Of a stretch of DNA of 55,884 nucleotides, positions 45,435 through 53,007 are shown in pieces. Numbering within the stretch: position 1 is the first letter of the stretch; each line of letters opens with the position of its first letter. Made by a program: the position numbers and the translations under genes. This stretch comes from JBOGTC01 sp050692055 (GTDB taxonomy: Bacteria > Chloroflexota > Limnocylindria > QHBO01). The notes beneath the pieces are model-generated. The model was not told the origin of the DNA. It saw only the letters and a list, made by a program, of their open reading frames with translations, and ran no database searches. The stretch spans positions 1 through 55,884 of the forward strand of contig JBOGTC010000088.1 in assembly GCA_050692055.1 (NCBI GenBank), given 5' to 3'.

Positions 45435-45895
45435 GCCGCTACGAGGTCCGGATCGACGGTCAGCCGGCGGTGCCGGCTGAGGAGTGGCGCCTGGAACCCG
45501 CCGGTCGTGACCCGCGTGTTGCGCTCCTCACCGACGGCAGAGAGGCCAGGCTCGTCGCGGTCGAAGGTGAGGGCAGCGCCTGGTTCGTGACCCTGCGCGG
45601 ACGGCGCATCCCGGTCGGCGTGCTGAGCTGGCGCGAGCGCGTGATCGCCGACGCGGAGAAGGCGGCCCGCGCTCACGGCGGGCCGCTGGAGGTGAAGGCG
45701 ACGCTGCCGGGCCTGATCGTGGCGATCTCGGTGGAGGAGGGCGACGAGGTGGCGGAAGGGGATCCGCTGCTCACGATCGAGGCGATGAAGATGCAGAACG
45801 AGGTCCGAGCGCCCCGCGCCGGCAGGGTGGCCCAGATCGGGGTGAGCCCGGGCGAGACGGTCGCCACCGGCCGCCAGCTCCTGCGCCTGGAGTAG
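45431..45895 (+). CDS. Biotin carboxyl carrier protein
   Basis: This 154-residue protein has a C-terminal biotinyl domain. The acceptor Lys120 lies in the standard EAMKMQNEVRAPRAGRV motif, between the two expected prolines and glycines; LEVKATLPGLIVAISVEEGD leads into it. The first 75 residues are a less conserved linker to the carboxylase. It overlaps pccA by four bases (ATGA), so a stoichiometric complex of the three proteins is expected. In many propionyl-CoA carboxylases the same domain is fused to the biotin carboxylase; the split form is found in other high-GC bacteria. Confidence 0.92.
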   Translation: MSRYEVRIDGQPAVPAEEWRLEPAGRDPRVALLTDGREARLVAVEGEGSAWFVTLRGRRIPVGVLSWRERVIADAEKAARAHGGPLEVKATLPGLIVAISVEEGDEVAEGDPLLTIEAMKMQNEVRAPRAGRVAQIGVSPGETVATGRQLLRLE

Positions 45896-45916
45896 GTCCG
45901 TCCGGGGACCCGCGTC

Positions 45917-45922
45917 TACAAT
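45917..45922 (+). promoter_or_regulatory. -10-like element before the mutase gene
   Basis: TACAAT lies nine bases before the ATG of the mutase gene, with no clear Shine-Dalgarno, so an internal leaderless start is possible between BCCP and the mutase. Confidence 0.4.
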
Positions 45923-45931
45923 CGGGGACCG

Positions 45932-47530
45932 ATGAGCGACCCAGCCGCAGGAGAGCCGCGCCCGTATCGGTCCACCTCGGGGATCGACGTCAAGCCCGTC
46001 TACGGGCCTGCTGACCTGGCTGGCCTCGACCCGGCCGAGCAGCTGGGAGAGCCGGGCGCCTACCCGTTCACCCGTGGCGTGCGCGCCGGCGGTTACCGGG
46101 GCCGGACGTGGACCATGCGCCAGTACGCGGGCTTCGGCTCGGCCGAGGAGACGAACAGCCGGTTCCGGTATCTCCTGGACCACGGCCAGACCGGGCTGAG
46201 CGTGGCCTTCGACCTGCCGACCCAGATGGGCTACGACTCCGATGACCCCATGGCCGTCGGCGAGGTGGGCCGGGTCGGCGTGCCGATCGACTCCATCGCC
46301 GATGTGGAGCTGCTCTTCGACCGTGTGCGGCTGGCCGACGTCTCGACGTCGATGACGATCAACGCCACGGCGGCCATCCTGCTGGCGCTGTACGAAACGG
46401 TCGCTCGGCGACAGGGCGCGGACCCGAGGCGTCTGCGCGGGACGGTGCAGAACGACATCCTCAAGGAGTACATCGCACGCGGGACGTACATCTTTCCGCC
46501 GGGCCCCTCGATGCGGCTGGTGACCGACACCTTCGCGTACTGCCGGGCGGAGCTGCCGGCGTGGAACACCATCAGCATCAGCGGCTACCACATGCGCGAG
46601 GCGGGAGCCACGGCCGTGCAGGAGGTCGCCTTCACGATCGCCAACGCCATTGCCTATGCGGAGGCGGCCGTCGCCGCGGGCCTTGCCTTCGACGACTTCG
46701 CGCCACGCCTCTCGTTCTTCTTCGCCGCCCACAACGATCTGCTCGAGGAGGTCGCCAAGTTCCGGGTGGCGCGCCGGGTCTGGGCGCGCGTGGCCCGCGA
46801 GCGCTTCGGCGCAAGGGATCCGCGGAGCATGGCGATGCGCTTCCACGTCCAGACCGGCGGCTCGACGCTCACGGCCCAGCAGCCCGACGTGAACGTCGTG
46901 CGCACGACGGTCCAGGCCCTGGCGGCGGTGCTGGGTGGCGCCCAGTCCCTGCACACCAACGCGCTGGACGAGGCGCTCGGGTTGCCGACCCCGTCCACGG
47001 CGCGCCTGGCGCTCAGGACTCAACAAGTGTTGTCCAATGAGTCCGGCGTGACGGCCACGGCGGACCCGCTCGGTGGCTCGTACTACGTGGAGGCGCTCAT
47101 GAGCGAGCTCGAGGAGCGGATCTGGAGCGAGCTGCGCCTGATCGACGACCGCGGCGGAACGCTCGCCGCGCTCGAGGCCGGCTACCAGCCCGACGCCATC
47201 GCCGACGCCGCCTACGAGATGCAGCGTGCCATCGAGGCGGGGGAGCGGATCGTGGTGGGCCTCAACGCGTATGCCGACCAGGGGGACGAGCAGCGGCCGG
47301 CGCCACAGGCCATCGACCCCGAGCTGGAGCGAGCGCAGGTCGCGCGAACGCGAGCGGTGCGCGAGGCCCGGGACTCGAGCGTGGCCGATGCCGCCGTTGC
47401 TGCGCTCGAGCAGGCCGCCGCCGGCACGGAGAACCTGGTGCCGCGCATCCGCGCCTGCGTCGAGGCCGGCGTGACGCTGGGCGAGATCTCGCATGCGCTG
47501 CGCCGCAGCTGGGGCGAGCATCGCCCGTGA
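45932..47530 (+). CDS. mcmA: Methylmalonyl-CoA mutase, large catalytic part without B12 domain
   Basis: This 532-residue protein catalyses the radical rearrangement of methylmalonyl-CoA to succinyl-CoA with adenosylcobalamin. The TIM-barrel landmarks are TMRQYAGFGSAEETNSRFRY, TGLSVAFDLPTQMGYDSDDP, GTVQNDILKEYIARGTYIFP, NTISISGYHMREAGATAVQE and LRTQQVLSNESGVTATADPL. It ends at GEISHALRRSWGEHRP without the C-terminal B12-binding DxHxxG domain; that half must be encoded elsewhere, as for split archaeal-type mutases. The gene follows the carboxylase operon by 36 bases. Confidence 0.93.
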   Translation: MSDPAAGEPRPYRSTSGIDVKPVYGPADLAGLDPAEQLGEPGAYPFTRGVRAGGYRGRTWTMRQYAGFGSAEETNSRFRYLLDHGQTGLSVAFDLPTQMGYDSDDPMAVGEVGRVGVPIDSIADVELLFDRVRLADVSTSMTINATAAILLALYETVARRQGADPRRLRGTVQNDILKEYIARGTYIFPPGPSMRLVTDTFAYCRAELPAWNTISISGYHMREAGATAVQEVAFTIANAIAYAEAAVAAGLAFDDFAPRLSFFFAAHNDLLEEVAKFRVARRVWARVARERFGARDPRSMAMRFHVQTGGSTLTAQQPDVNVVRTTVQALAAVLGGAQSLHTNALDEALGLPTPSTARLALRTQQVLSNESGVTATADPLGGSYYVEALMSELEERIWSELRLIDDRGGTLAALEAGYQPDAIADAAYEMQRAIEAGERIVVGLNAYADQGDEQRPAPQAIDPELERAQVARTRAVREARDSSVADAAVAALEQAAAGTENLVPRIRACVEAGVTLGEISHALRRSWGEHRP

Positions 47531-47949
47531 CGCGGCATATCGGTCCCATCCATCACGTTGCGATCGTCGTGCGCTCGATCGAGGCTGCGTTGCCGCGCTA
47601 TCGCGAGCTCTTCGGCCTTGAGCCGGACGAGGCACCGATTCTCTTCGGGTCGCAGCACGTCCGGCTCTGCTTCCTTCACACCGGGCCGCCGCCGGCCGCG
47701 CGCCTGGAGCTCGTCGAGCCCGTCGACGACGAGAGCGGCGTGGCGCGCTTTCTCGCAGCTCGCGGCGAGGGTCTGCATCACGTCTGCCTGCAGACCGATG
47801 ATCTCCCGGCGGACCTCGCGAGCCTCGCGGCTCACGAGGCGCGGCTTATCGACGCCGAGCCGAGGCCCGGGGCCCATGGCACCGTCGCCTTCGTCCATCC
47901 CGAGACGTTGAACGGGGTGCTGTGGGAGCTCCTGCAACCGCGGCAATGA
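47527..47949 (+). CDS. mce: Methylmalonyl-CoA epimerase
   Basis: This 140-residue VOC-fold enzyme converts the (S)- to the (R)-isomer of methylmalonyl-CoA, needed by the mutase. It starts at GTG overlapping the mutase stop (GTGA). IGPIHHVAIVVRSIEAALPR gives the first metal His, LELVEPVDDESGVARFLAAR the Glu, and GLHHVCLQTDDLPADLAS the second His; VFHPETLNGVLWELLQ-like ending (HPETLNGVLWELLQP) has the last Glu. The gene order carboxylase, mutase, epimerase makes the assignment firm. Confidence 0.93.
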   Translation: MTRHIGPIHHVAIVVRSIEAALPRYRELFGLEPDEAPILFGSQHVRLCFLHTGPPPAARLELVEPVDDESGVARFLAARGEGLHHVCLQTDDLPADLASLAAHEARLIDAEPRPGAHGTVAFVHPETLNGVLWELLQPRQ

Positions 47950-47992
47950 AGCGCGAACCTGCCTTCGAGGTCCGGCGCTTCCCTGCCCGACG

Positions 47993-48529
47993 CTAGTTCG
48001 AGGCGCAGCCGAAGCCGAGGCGTTCCTCGTCGAGGATCTCTCGGCCCTCGTGGCCAAGGTTCTCGGCCACCTCCACCCGATCCTCGGGCGAGAGCTCCTC
48101 GCGTGGCAGGAGGCCGCCCTCACCCGGCGGCACGGCGCCGCTTCCCTCGAGCAGCGTGATGATGAGGGAGGCGAGGAGCTCCTCGAACTGCTCGCCCGGC
48201 GGCCACGCCGGCATTCGGTCGATCGCCTCTCCGGCCCTGGCGACATGCTCGTCCACCACGGCGGCCGCTTCGGCGAAGCGCGGCGGATCGTCGTCGACGG
48301 CCACGGCCGCGGCGAGCGCATCCGTGCCGGCCTCGAGCTCGTCGAAGGCCGCGCAGGCCTGCTCCGCGTATCCGGCTGGCGCAGGATTCCGCTCCGGGTC
48401 GCTGCGCAACACCCCGTAGACGATGACGGCCACGACCCCGAGTGCGAGCGCAAGTGACGCCCACCAGCCCCAGCTCATCAGCCGGAACACGCCGACGCCC
48501 CCGCGATCCGGCTGCGGCCGACGACGCAT
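47993..48529 (-). CDS. Hypothetical membrane-anchored protein behind sucD
   Basis: Not recognised. This 178-residue protein has one N-terminal membrane segment (WGWWASLALALGVVAVIVYG) after an Arg/Pro-rich start, then a helical, acidic domain (EQACAAFDELEAGTDALAAA, AAAVVDEHVARAGEAIDRMP) with two Cys, probably outside the cell. The frame is open much further upstream, but that part lies inside sucD; ATG 48529 is two bases after the sucD stop, and ATG 48478 is a possible internal start. It is co-directional with sucCD and could be read on the same mRNA. Confidence 0.72.
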   Translation of the reverse strand: MRRRPQPDRGGVGVFRLMSWGWWASLALALGVVAVIVYGVLRSDPERNPAPAGYAEQACAAFDELEAGTDALAAAVAVDDDPPRFAEAAAVVDEHVARAGEAIDRMPAWPPGEQFEELLASLIITLLEGSGAVPPGEGGLLPREELSPEDRVEVAENLGHEGREILDEERLGFGCASN

Positions 48530-48531
48530 CG

Positions 48532-49410
48532 TCAGCGGACGCCGGCGTCGCGGAGCAGCTGCGGGATGTGCGACGGCGAGTCGGCCACGCGGATGCCCGC
48601 CTCCTCGAGGGCGGTCCGCTTCGACTCCGCCGTGCCCGCCCCACCGGAGATGATCGCCCCGGCGTGGCCCATGCGGCGTCCGGGCGGCGCAGTGCGGCCG
48701 GCGATGAAGGCCGCCATCGGCTTGCGCACCTCGCGGGCGCAGAACGCGGCCGCCTTCTCCTCCTCCTCGCCACCGATCTCGCCGATCATCACGATCGCAT
48801 CCGTCTCGGGGTCCTGGTTGAACAGGTCCAGGACGTCGATGAAGCTGGTGCCGACGATCGGATCGCCGCCGATGCCGACGCAGGTCGACTGGCCCATGCC
48901 GGCATCGGTCATGGCCTGCACGACCTCGTAGGTGAGCGTGCCGGAGCGGCTGACAAGGCCAACCGAGCCTGGCGCGTGGATGTTGCCGGGAATGATGCCG
49001 ACCTTGGCCTCGCCCACGGTCGTCAGGCCGGGACAGTTGGGGCCGATGAGCCGCACGCCCTTGGCCTTCAGGATGCGATGCACCCGCAGCATGTCGAGCG
49101 CGGGGACGCCCTCGGTGATGCAGACGACCAGTGGCACGCCGCCATCGGCCGCCTCCAGCATGGCGTCGGGGGCGAACGCGGCCGGCACGAAGATGCACGA
49201 CACGTTGGCGCCGGACTGCTGAACCGCGTCGTGCACGGTGTCGTAGACGGGCACGTGCCCGTCAAGAGCCCACTGGCCGCCCTTGCCCGGCGTGACACCG
49301 GCCACGATGTTCGTTCCGTACTCGAGCATCGCGGTCGAGTGGAACTCGCCCTCGCGCCCGGTGATGCCCTGGACCAGGAGGCGCGTGTCGCGGTTGACCA
49401 GGATGCTCAC
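48532..49410 (-). CDS. sucD: Succinyl-CoA synthetase (ADP/GDP-forming) alpha subunit
   Basis: This 292-residue subunit contains the phosphorylated His. VQGITGREGEFHSTAMLEYG starts the CoA-binding fold, GPNCPGLTTVGEAKVGIIPG binds CoA, and GRRMGHAGAIISGG carries the active-site His249. It interconverts succinyl-CoA and succinate with nucleotide triphosphate formation. It overlaps sucC by four bases (ATGA), so the two are made together. It connects the propionyl-CoA route to the TCA cycle. Confidence 0.96.
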   Translation of the reverse strand: MSILVNRDTRLLVQGITGREGEFHSTAMLEYGTNIVAGVTPGKGGQWALDGHVPVYDTVHDAVQQSGANVSCIFVPAAFAPDAMLEAADGGVPLVVCITEGVPALDMLRVHRILKAKGVRLIGPNCPGLTTVGEAKVGIIPGNIHAPGSVGLVSRSGTLTYEVVQAMTDAGMGQSTCVGIGGDPIVGTSFIDVLDLFNQDPETDAIVMIGEIGGEEEEKAAAFCAREVRKPMAAFIAGRTAPPGRRMGHAGAIISGGAGTAESKRTALEEAGIRVADSPSHIPQLLRDAGVR

Positions 49411-50549
49411 GCCGCGGTTCCCTGGGCCTCGGCAACTGCCTTGGCTGCCGCGTCGTCGAGCGAGTCGGCGGTGATGAGGTTGGCTTCCGCCAGGATCGGC
49501 TTTGCCTCCTCGGCGTTGGTGCCAACGATGCGCACCACCATCGGCACATCGCGCGTTAGAGACTGACGCGCCTCGACGATCCCGCGGGCGACCTCGTCGC
49601 CGCGGGTGATGCCGCCGAAGATGTTGATGAGGATGGCCTTCACGTTGGGGTCGTCCAGGATGATCTTGAAGGCGGCGGCCACGCGATCCGCCTTGGCGCC
49701 GCCGCCGATGTCGAGGAAGTTCGCCGGCTCGCCGCCGGCCAGCTTGACGAGATCCATGGTCGTCATCGCCAGGCCCGCGCCGTTGACCATGCAGCCGATG
49801 CTGCCGTCGAGCTTGATGAAGCTGATGCCCGCCTCGCGGGCGGCGATCTCGGACGGCTCCTCCTCGTTGAGATCGCGCATCGCCTCGAGATCGGGGTGGC
49901 GGGGGAGCGCCGAGTCGTCAAGCACGATCTTGGCGTCGAGGGCGAGCAGACGGCCGTCATCGGTCACCACCAGGGGGTTGATCTCGGCCAGGTCGGCATC
50001 GGATCCGACGAAGGCGTCATACAGCCCTCGCATGGTGGCCGCGAAGTCCCTGCGAAGCTCGGCCGGAATGCCCAGGAAGAAGCTGACGCGACGGACATTG
50101 TGGTCCTGGAGGCCGATGAGCGAGTGGAGCGGAAGCCGCAGGATCGCCTCGGGGCTGGTCTTCGCCGTCTCCTCGATCTCGACGCCGCCCTCGGCCGAGG
50201 CGATGACCGTGATGGCCGGCGCGGCGCGGTCCAGGATGATGCCCAGGTAGTACTCCTTGGCGATGGCGGCCGCAGGCGCCACGAGTACCGTCTTGACGGT
50301 GACGCCCTTGATGTCGAGGCCGATGATCTCGCGCGCCCGCTGCTCCGCCTCGTCCGGCGTCTGCGCGAGCTTGACCCCGCCGGCCTTGCCACGCCCGCCG
50401 ACCAGGACCTGGGCCTTGACGACTACCGGTCCGCCGATGCCTTCCGCCGCCGCTCGTGCCTCCTCGGGGGTGGTGGCGGTCTCGCCGGCGAGCAGCGGCA
50501 CGCCGTGGCGGGCGAGGATCTCCTTCGACCGATGCTCCTGGAGCTTCAC
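49407..50549 (-). CDS. sucC: Succinyl-CoA synthetase beta subunit
   Basis: This 380-residue subunit has an N-terminal ATP-grasp domain and a C-terminal CoA-ligase fold. MKLQEHRSKEILARHGVPLL is the family start, VVVKAQVLVGGRGKAGGVKL the nucleotide loop, GCMVNGAGLAMTTMDLVKLA and GGEPANFLDIGGGA the end of the grasp, and ILINIFGGITRGDEVARGIV the ligase part. It heads the minus-strand operon sucC-sucD; a TAGAAT box lies about 80 bases upstream. Confidence 0.96.
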   Translation of the reverse strand: MKLQEHRSKEILARHGVPLLAGETATTPEEARAAAEGIGGPVVVKAQVLVGGRGKAGGVKLAQTPDEAEQRAREIIGLDIKGVTVKTVLVAPAAAIAKEYYLGIILDRAAPAITVIASAEGGVEIEETAKTSPEAILRLPLHSLIGLQDHNVRRVSFFLGIPAELRRDFAATMRGLYDAFVGSDADLAEINPLVVTDDGRLLALDAKIVLDDSALPRHPDLEAMRDLNEEEPSEIAAREAGISFIKLDGSIGCMVNGAGLAMTTMDLVKLAGGEPANFLDIGGGAKADRVAAAFKIILDDPNVKAILINIFGGITRGDEVARGIVEARQSLTRDVPMVVRIVGTNAEEAKPILAEANLITADSLDDAAAKAVAEAQGTAA

Positions 50550-50627
50550 TCACTTCTCCTGGCTCGGGCTGCGAGGCACGCGTCGCTGCGCACGCCCGGA
50601 AGGCCTGCCGACGCGAGTGGAGCCCCG

Positions 50628-50633
50628 ATTCTA
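50628..50633 (-). promoter_or_regulatory. -10 element of sucCD
   Basis: TAGAAT reads on the minus strand about 80 bases before the sucC ATG; the sequence between has no other feature. Confidence 0.45.
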
Positions 50634-50727
50634 GCGACCGAACCGTGGCTCAAGGCTGGTTGCCTCGCCATCGGTCCCGGTCCGCCTGTTGTAGGAGCGC
50701 CGACTTCGTCCCGCGGCCCTGACTGCG

Positions 50728-50864
50728 TTGCACCCCGTGGAGGTATCGGAGAAGAAGAGGTCGTTGTCGCAGGCTACTTCCCCGCTGATGTCACCGGATG
50801 CAACAAGCGGGGAAGATCGGCCCGTCCGAAGCCTCTACTTACCCGTTACCTCCGTGTGGTGAAA
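50728..50864 (+). repeat. R1 element, copy 4 (137 bp, diverged)
   Basis: Same length and layout as the three copies near the window's left end, 45 kb away: TTGCACC..GTGGAGGTA at the left, a central TGCAA, CGGGGAAG after it, and CTACTTACCCGTTACCTCC near the right end. The last five bases read TGAAA rather than TGCAA and several arm positions have changed. It occupies the gap between the divergent sucC and icd genes. Confidence 0.78.
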
Positions 50865-50942
50865 GACCGGACGATGGCCCACGGAACCCTGCCGTCGAGC
50901 AGGCCGGCTCCGCGCCCGGCGGCACGAGGCGCTGCATCGGCC

Positions 50943-50948
50943 TAGACT
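50943..50948 (+). promoter_or_regulatory. -10 element of icd
   Basis: TAGACT lies 52 bases before the icd GTG, downstream of the R1 copy, so the repeat should not be in the icd leader but immediately upstream of its promoter. Confidence 0.4.
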
Positions 50949-51000
50949 TGGCCTCCGTACGCCGACGCTTTGATCGGCCGCACGAAGGGAAGATCGACAC

Positions 51001-52014
51001 GTGAGCTATGCGGTGACGCTGATCCCCGGCGACGGGATCGGCCCGGAGCTCGCCGACGCCACGCGCGCCGTCCTCGAGGCGACCGGGATCGGCTTCGACT
51101 GGGACGAGCAGGCTGCGGGCGAGGCGACCATCGCCACCGAGGGCACGCCGCTCCCCGAGCGGGTCATCGACAGCATCCGGAACAACGGGGTGGCCATCAA
51201 GGGCCCCATCACCACGCCGGTGGGGAGCGGCTTCCGCTCCGTCAACGTGGGTCTGCGCCAGGCGCTGGAGCTGTACGCCAACGTGCGGCCGGCCCGCTCG
51301 ATGAAGGGCGTCGAGTCGCGCTACGACACCGTCGACCTCGTCATCGTGCGCGAGAACACCGAGGACCTGTACGCCGGGATCGAGCATCGGGTCGGACCGG
51401 ATGCGGCCGAGAGCATCAAGATCATCACCCGTTTCGCCTCGAAGCGCATCGCCCGCTACGCCTTCGACTACGCCCTCAAAAACGGCCGCGCCAAGGTCAC
51501 CGCGGTGCACAAGGCGAACATCATGAAGCTCTCCGACGGCCTCTTCCTGGAGAGCTGCCAGCAGGTCGCCGCCGAGTACGAGGACCGCGTGCAGTTCGAG
51601 GACCGCATCGTCGACAACATGTGCATGCAGCTCGTCCAGAAGCCGGAGCTCTACGACGTCCTGGTGCTGCCGAACCTGTACGGCGACATTGTCAGCGACC
51701 TCGCCGCCGGCCTGGTCGGCGGGCTGGGAGTGGCGCCCGGCGCCAACATCGGCGAGCAGGCGGCGGTCTTCGAGCCGGTCCATGGATCGGCTCCCAAGTA
51801 CGCCGGCCAGAACAGGGCCAACCCCACCGCGCTGATCCTGTCCGGCGCTCTCATGCTTCGCCACCTGGGCGAGACCGATGCGGCCGACCGGGTCGAGCGA
51901 TCCACCCGCGAGGTGATCGCCGCGGGCGAGACGGTCACCTACGACCTCGGCGGCACGGCCGGCACGCGCGAATTCGGCGCGGCGGTGGCCGACCGGGTTC
52001 GCGCAGCCGCCTGA
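51001..52014 (+). CDS. icd: NAD-type isocitrate dehydrogenase
   Basis: This 337-residue enzyme starts at GTG. VTLIPGDGIGPELADATRAV and VKGPITTP-like AIKGPITTPVGSGFRSVNVG open the beta-decarboxylating dehydrogenase fold; SMKGVESRYDTVDLVIVREN then TEDLYAGIEH is the isocitrate (not isopropylmalate) substrate motif. LPNLYGDIVSDLAAGLVGGL carries metal-binding Asp residues and HGSAPKYAGQNRANPTALIL the cofactor loop. It is of the short NAD-dependent kind, near the eukaryotic IDH3 and thermophile enzymes, rather than the long NADP kind. It is monocistronic and divergent from sucCD. Confidence 0.92.
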   Translation: MSYAVTLIPGDGIGPELADATRAVLEATGIGFDWDEQAAGEATIATEGTPLPERVIDSIRNNGVAIKGPITTPVGSGFRSVNVGLRQALELYANVRPARSMKGVESRYDTVDLVIVRENTEDLYAGIEHRVGPDAAESIKIITRFASKRIARYAFDYALKNGRAKVTAVHKANIMKLSDGLFLESCQQVAAEYEDRVQFEDRIVDNMCMQLVQKPELYDVLVLPNLYGDIVSDLAAGLVGGLGVAPGANIGEQAAVFEPVHGSAPKYAGQNRANPTALILSGALMLRHLGETDAADRVERSTREVIAAGETVTYDLGGTAGTREFGAAVADRVRAAA

Positions 52015-52056
52015 CCACGGCACGGCGGACCGCCACACGGACGGCCACGCTGTGGG

Positions 52057-52062
52057 TAGAAT
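52057..52062 (+). promoter_or_regulatory. -10 element of sdhCAB
   Basis: TAGAAT is placed 88 bases before the ATG of the membrane anchor gene; GGAGGAGG lies nearer the start. Confidence 0.45.
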
Positions 52063-52149
52063 GCCGGGTGGGCCGAGCCGCGATTGCGTTCCAGCCTCAG
52101 ATCGGCCACCCACCACCCACAGACCGCCGGAGGAGGCGCCGATCCCAGC

Positions 52150-52941
52150 ATGACCGCGACCCAGGCGAGGAATCCGCATGGCACGGCCCGGCAGGGTCTG
52201 GGGGCCACCAGCCGGCGCGACAACTGGTGGCTCACGCCGGGCGTCATCGCCGCCGTCTTCGGCGCTTTCATCGCCTACTCGCTCTTCTCCGCTCTTCTGT
52301 GGGAGCCGCTCTTCCACGTCCCCTATGAGGTCGACGGGTACCTCTCGCCGTTCTTCTCACCCCTGCTCTTTGCGGATTCCCTCCCGGCCTGGTTCTCGCC
52401 GGCGATCCTGGTGCTGTGGGTTCCGCTCGGATTCCGAACGACCTGCTACTACTACAGGAAGGCCTACTATCGCTCGTACTTCGCCGATCCGCCCGCCTGC
52501 GCGGTCGGTGAGCCGACCATCCACCGCCGCTACGCGATGGAGCGGGCCTTCCCGTTCATCCTCCAGAACATCCACCGCTACTTCCTGTACCTGGCCTTCA
52601 TCCCGCTCCTCTCCCTGTGGATCGAGGCGGTGATCCCGATCGTGAACACCGGGCAGATCCGGATCGGCCTCGGAACCCCCATCCTCCTCGTCAACGCCGC
52701 GCTGCTGACGGGGTACTCGCTATCCTGTCACTCGCTCCGCCACCTGGTGGGCGGGCGGCTCGACTGCTTCTCCTGCGGCGCCGCCGCTCGGGTCCGCTAC
52801 GGAGCCTGGCAGCGCCTGACCGGCCTCAACGAGCAGCACATGCTCTGGGCGTGGGTCAGCCTCGTCTCGGTGGCGCTGGCCGACCTCTATGTCCGGTTGC
52901 TGGCGGCCGGGGTCATCGTGGATCCGGCGATCCGGCTGTGA
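52150..52941 (+). CDS. sdhC: Succinate dehydrogenase membrane anchor (mycobacterial Sdh1-like)
   Basis: This 263-residue membrane protein has about five hydrophobic segments. TPGVIAAVFGAFIAYSLFSA starts the first; GFRTTCYYYRKAYYRSYFAD and NIHRYFLYLAFIPLLSLWIE are highly aromatic and carry possible heme-ligand His residues; SLSCHSLRHLVGGRLDCFSC is a Cys/His-rich loop. This pattern matches the anchor that precedes sdhA in the Sdh1-type complexes of mycobacteria and relatives, quite different from E. coli SdhC/D. I took ATG 52150 with GGAGGAGG before it, since the frame is open upstream but without a ribosome site. It passes electrons from SdhB to quinone. Confidence 0.85.
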   Translation: MTATQARNPHGTARQGLGATSRRDNWWLTPGVIAAVFGAFIAYSLFSALLWEPLFHVPYEVDGYLSPFFSPLLFADSLPAWFSPAILVLWVPLGFRTTCYYYRKAYYRSYFADPPACAVGEPTIHRRYAMERAFPFILQNIHRYFLYLAFIPLLSLWIEAVIPIVNTGQIRIGLGTPILLVNAALLTGYSLSCHSLRHLVGGRLDCFSCGAAARVRYGAWQRLTGLNEQHMLWAWVSLVSVALADLYVRLLAAGVIVDPAIRL

Positions 52942-53007
52942 CCGACGCGTCCTCGCGCTATGAGACGCACGCGCACGACGTCCTGGTCATCGGCGCCGGT
53001 GGCGCCG
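52150..53007 (+). other. Start of the sdh operon: coding region of the anchor subunit and beginning of sdhA
   Basis: The anchor gene (52150-52941) and sdhA (from 52938) overlap by four bases (GTGA), so the first two subunits are translationally coupled. This entry marks the junction only; each gene is described in its own entry. Confidence 0.8.
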
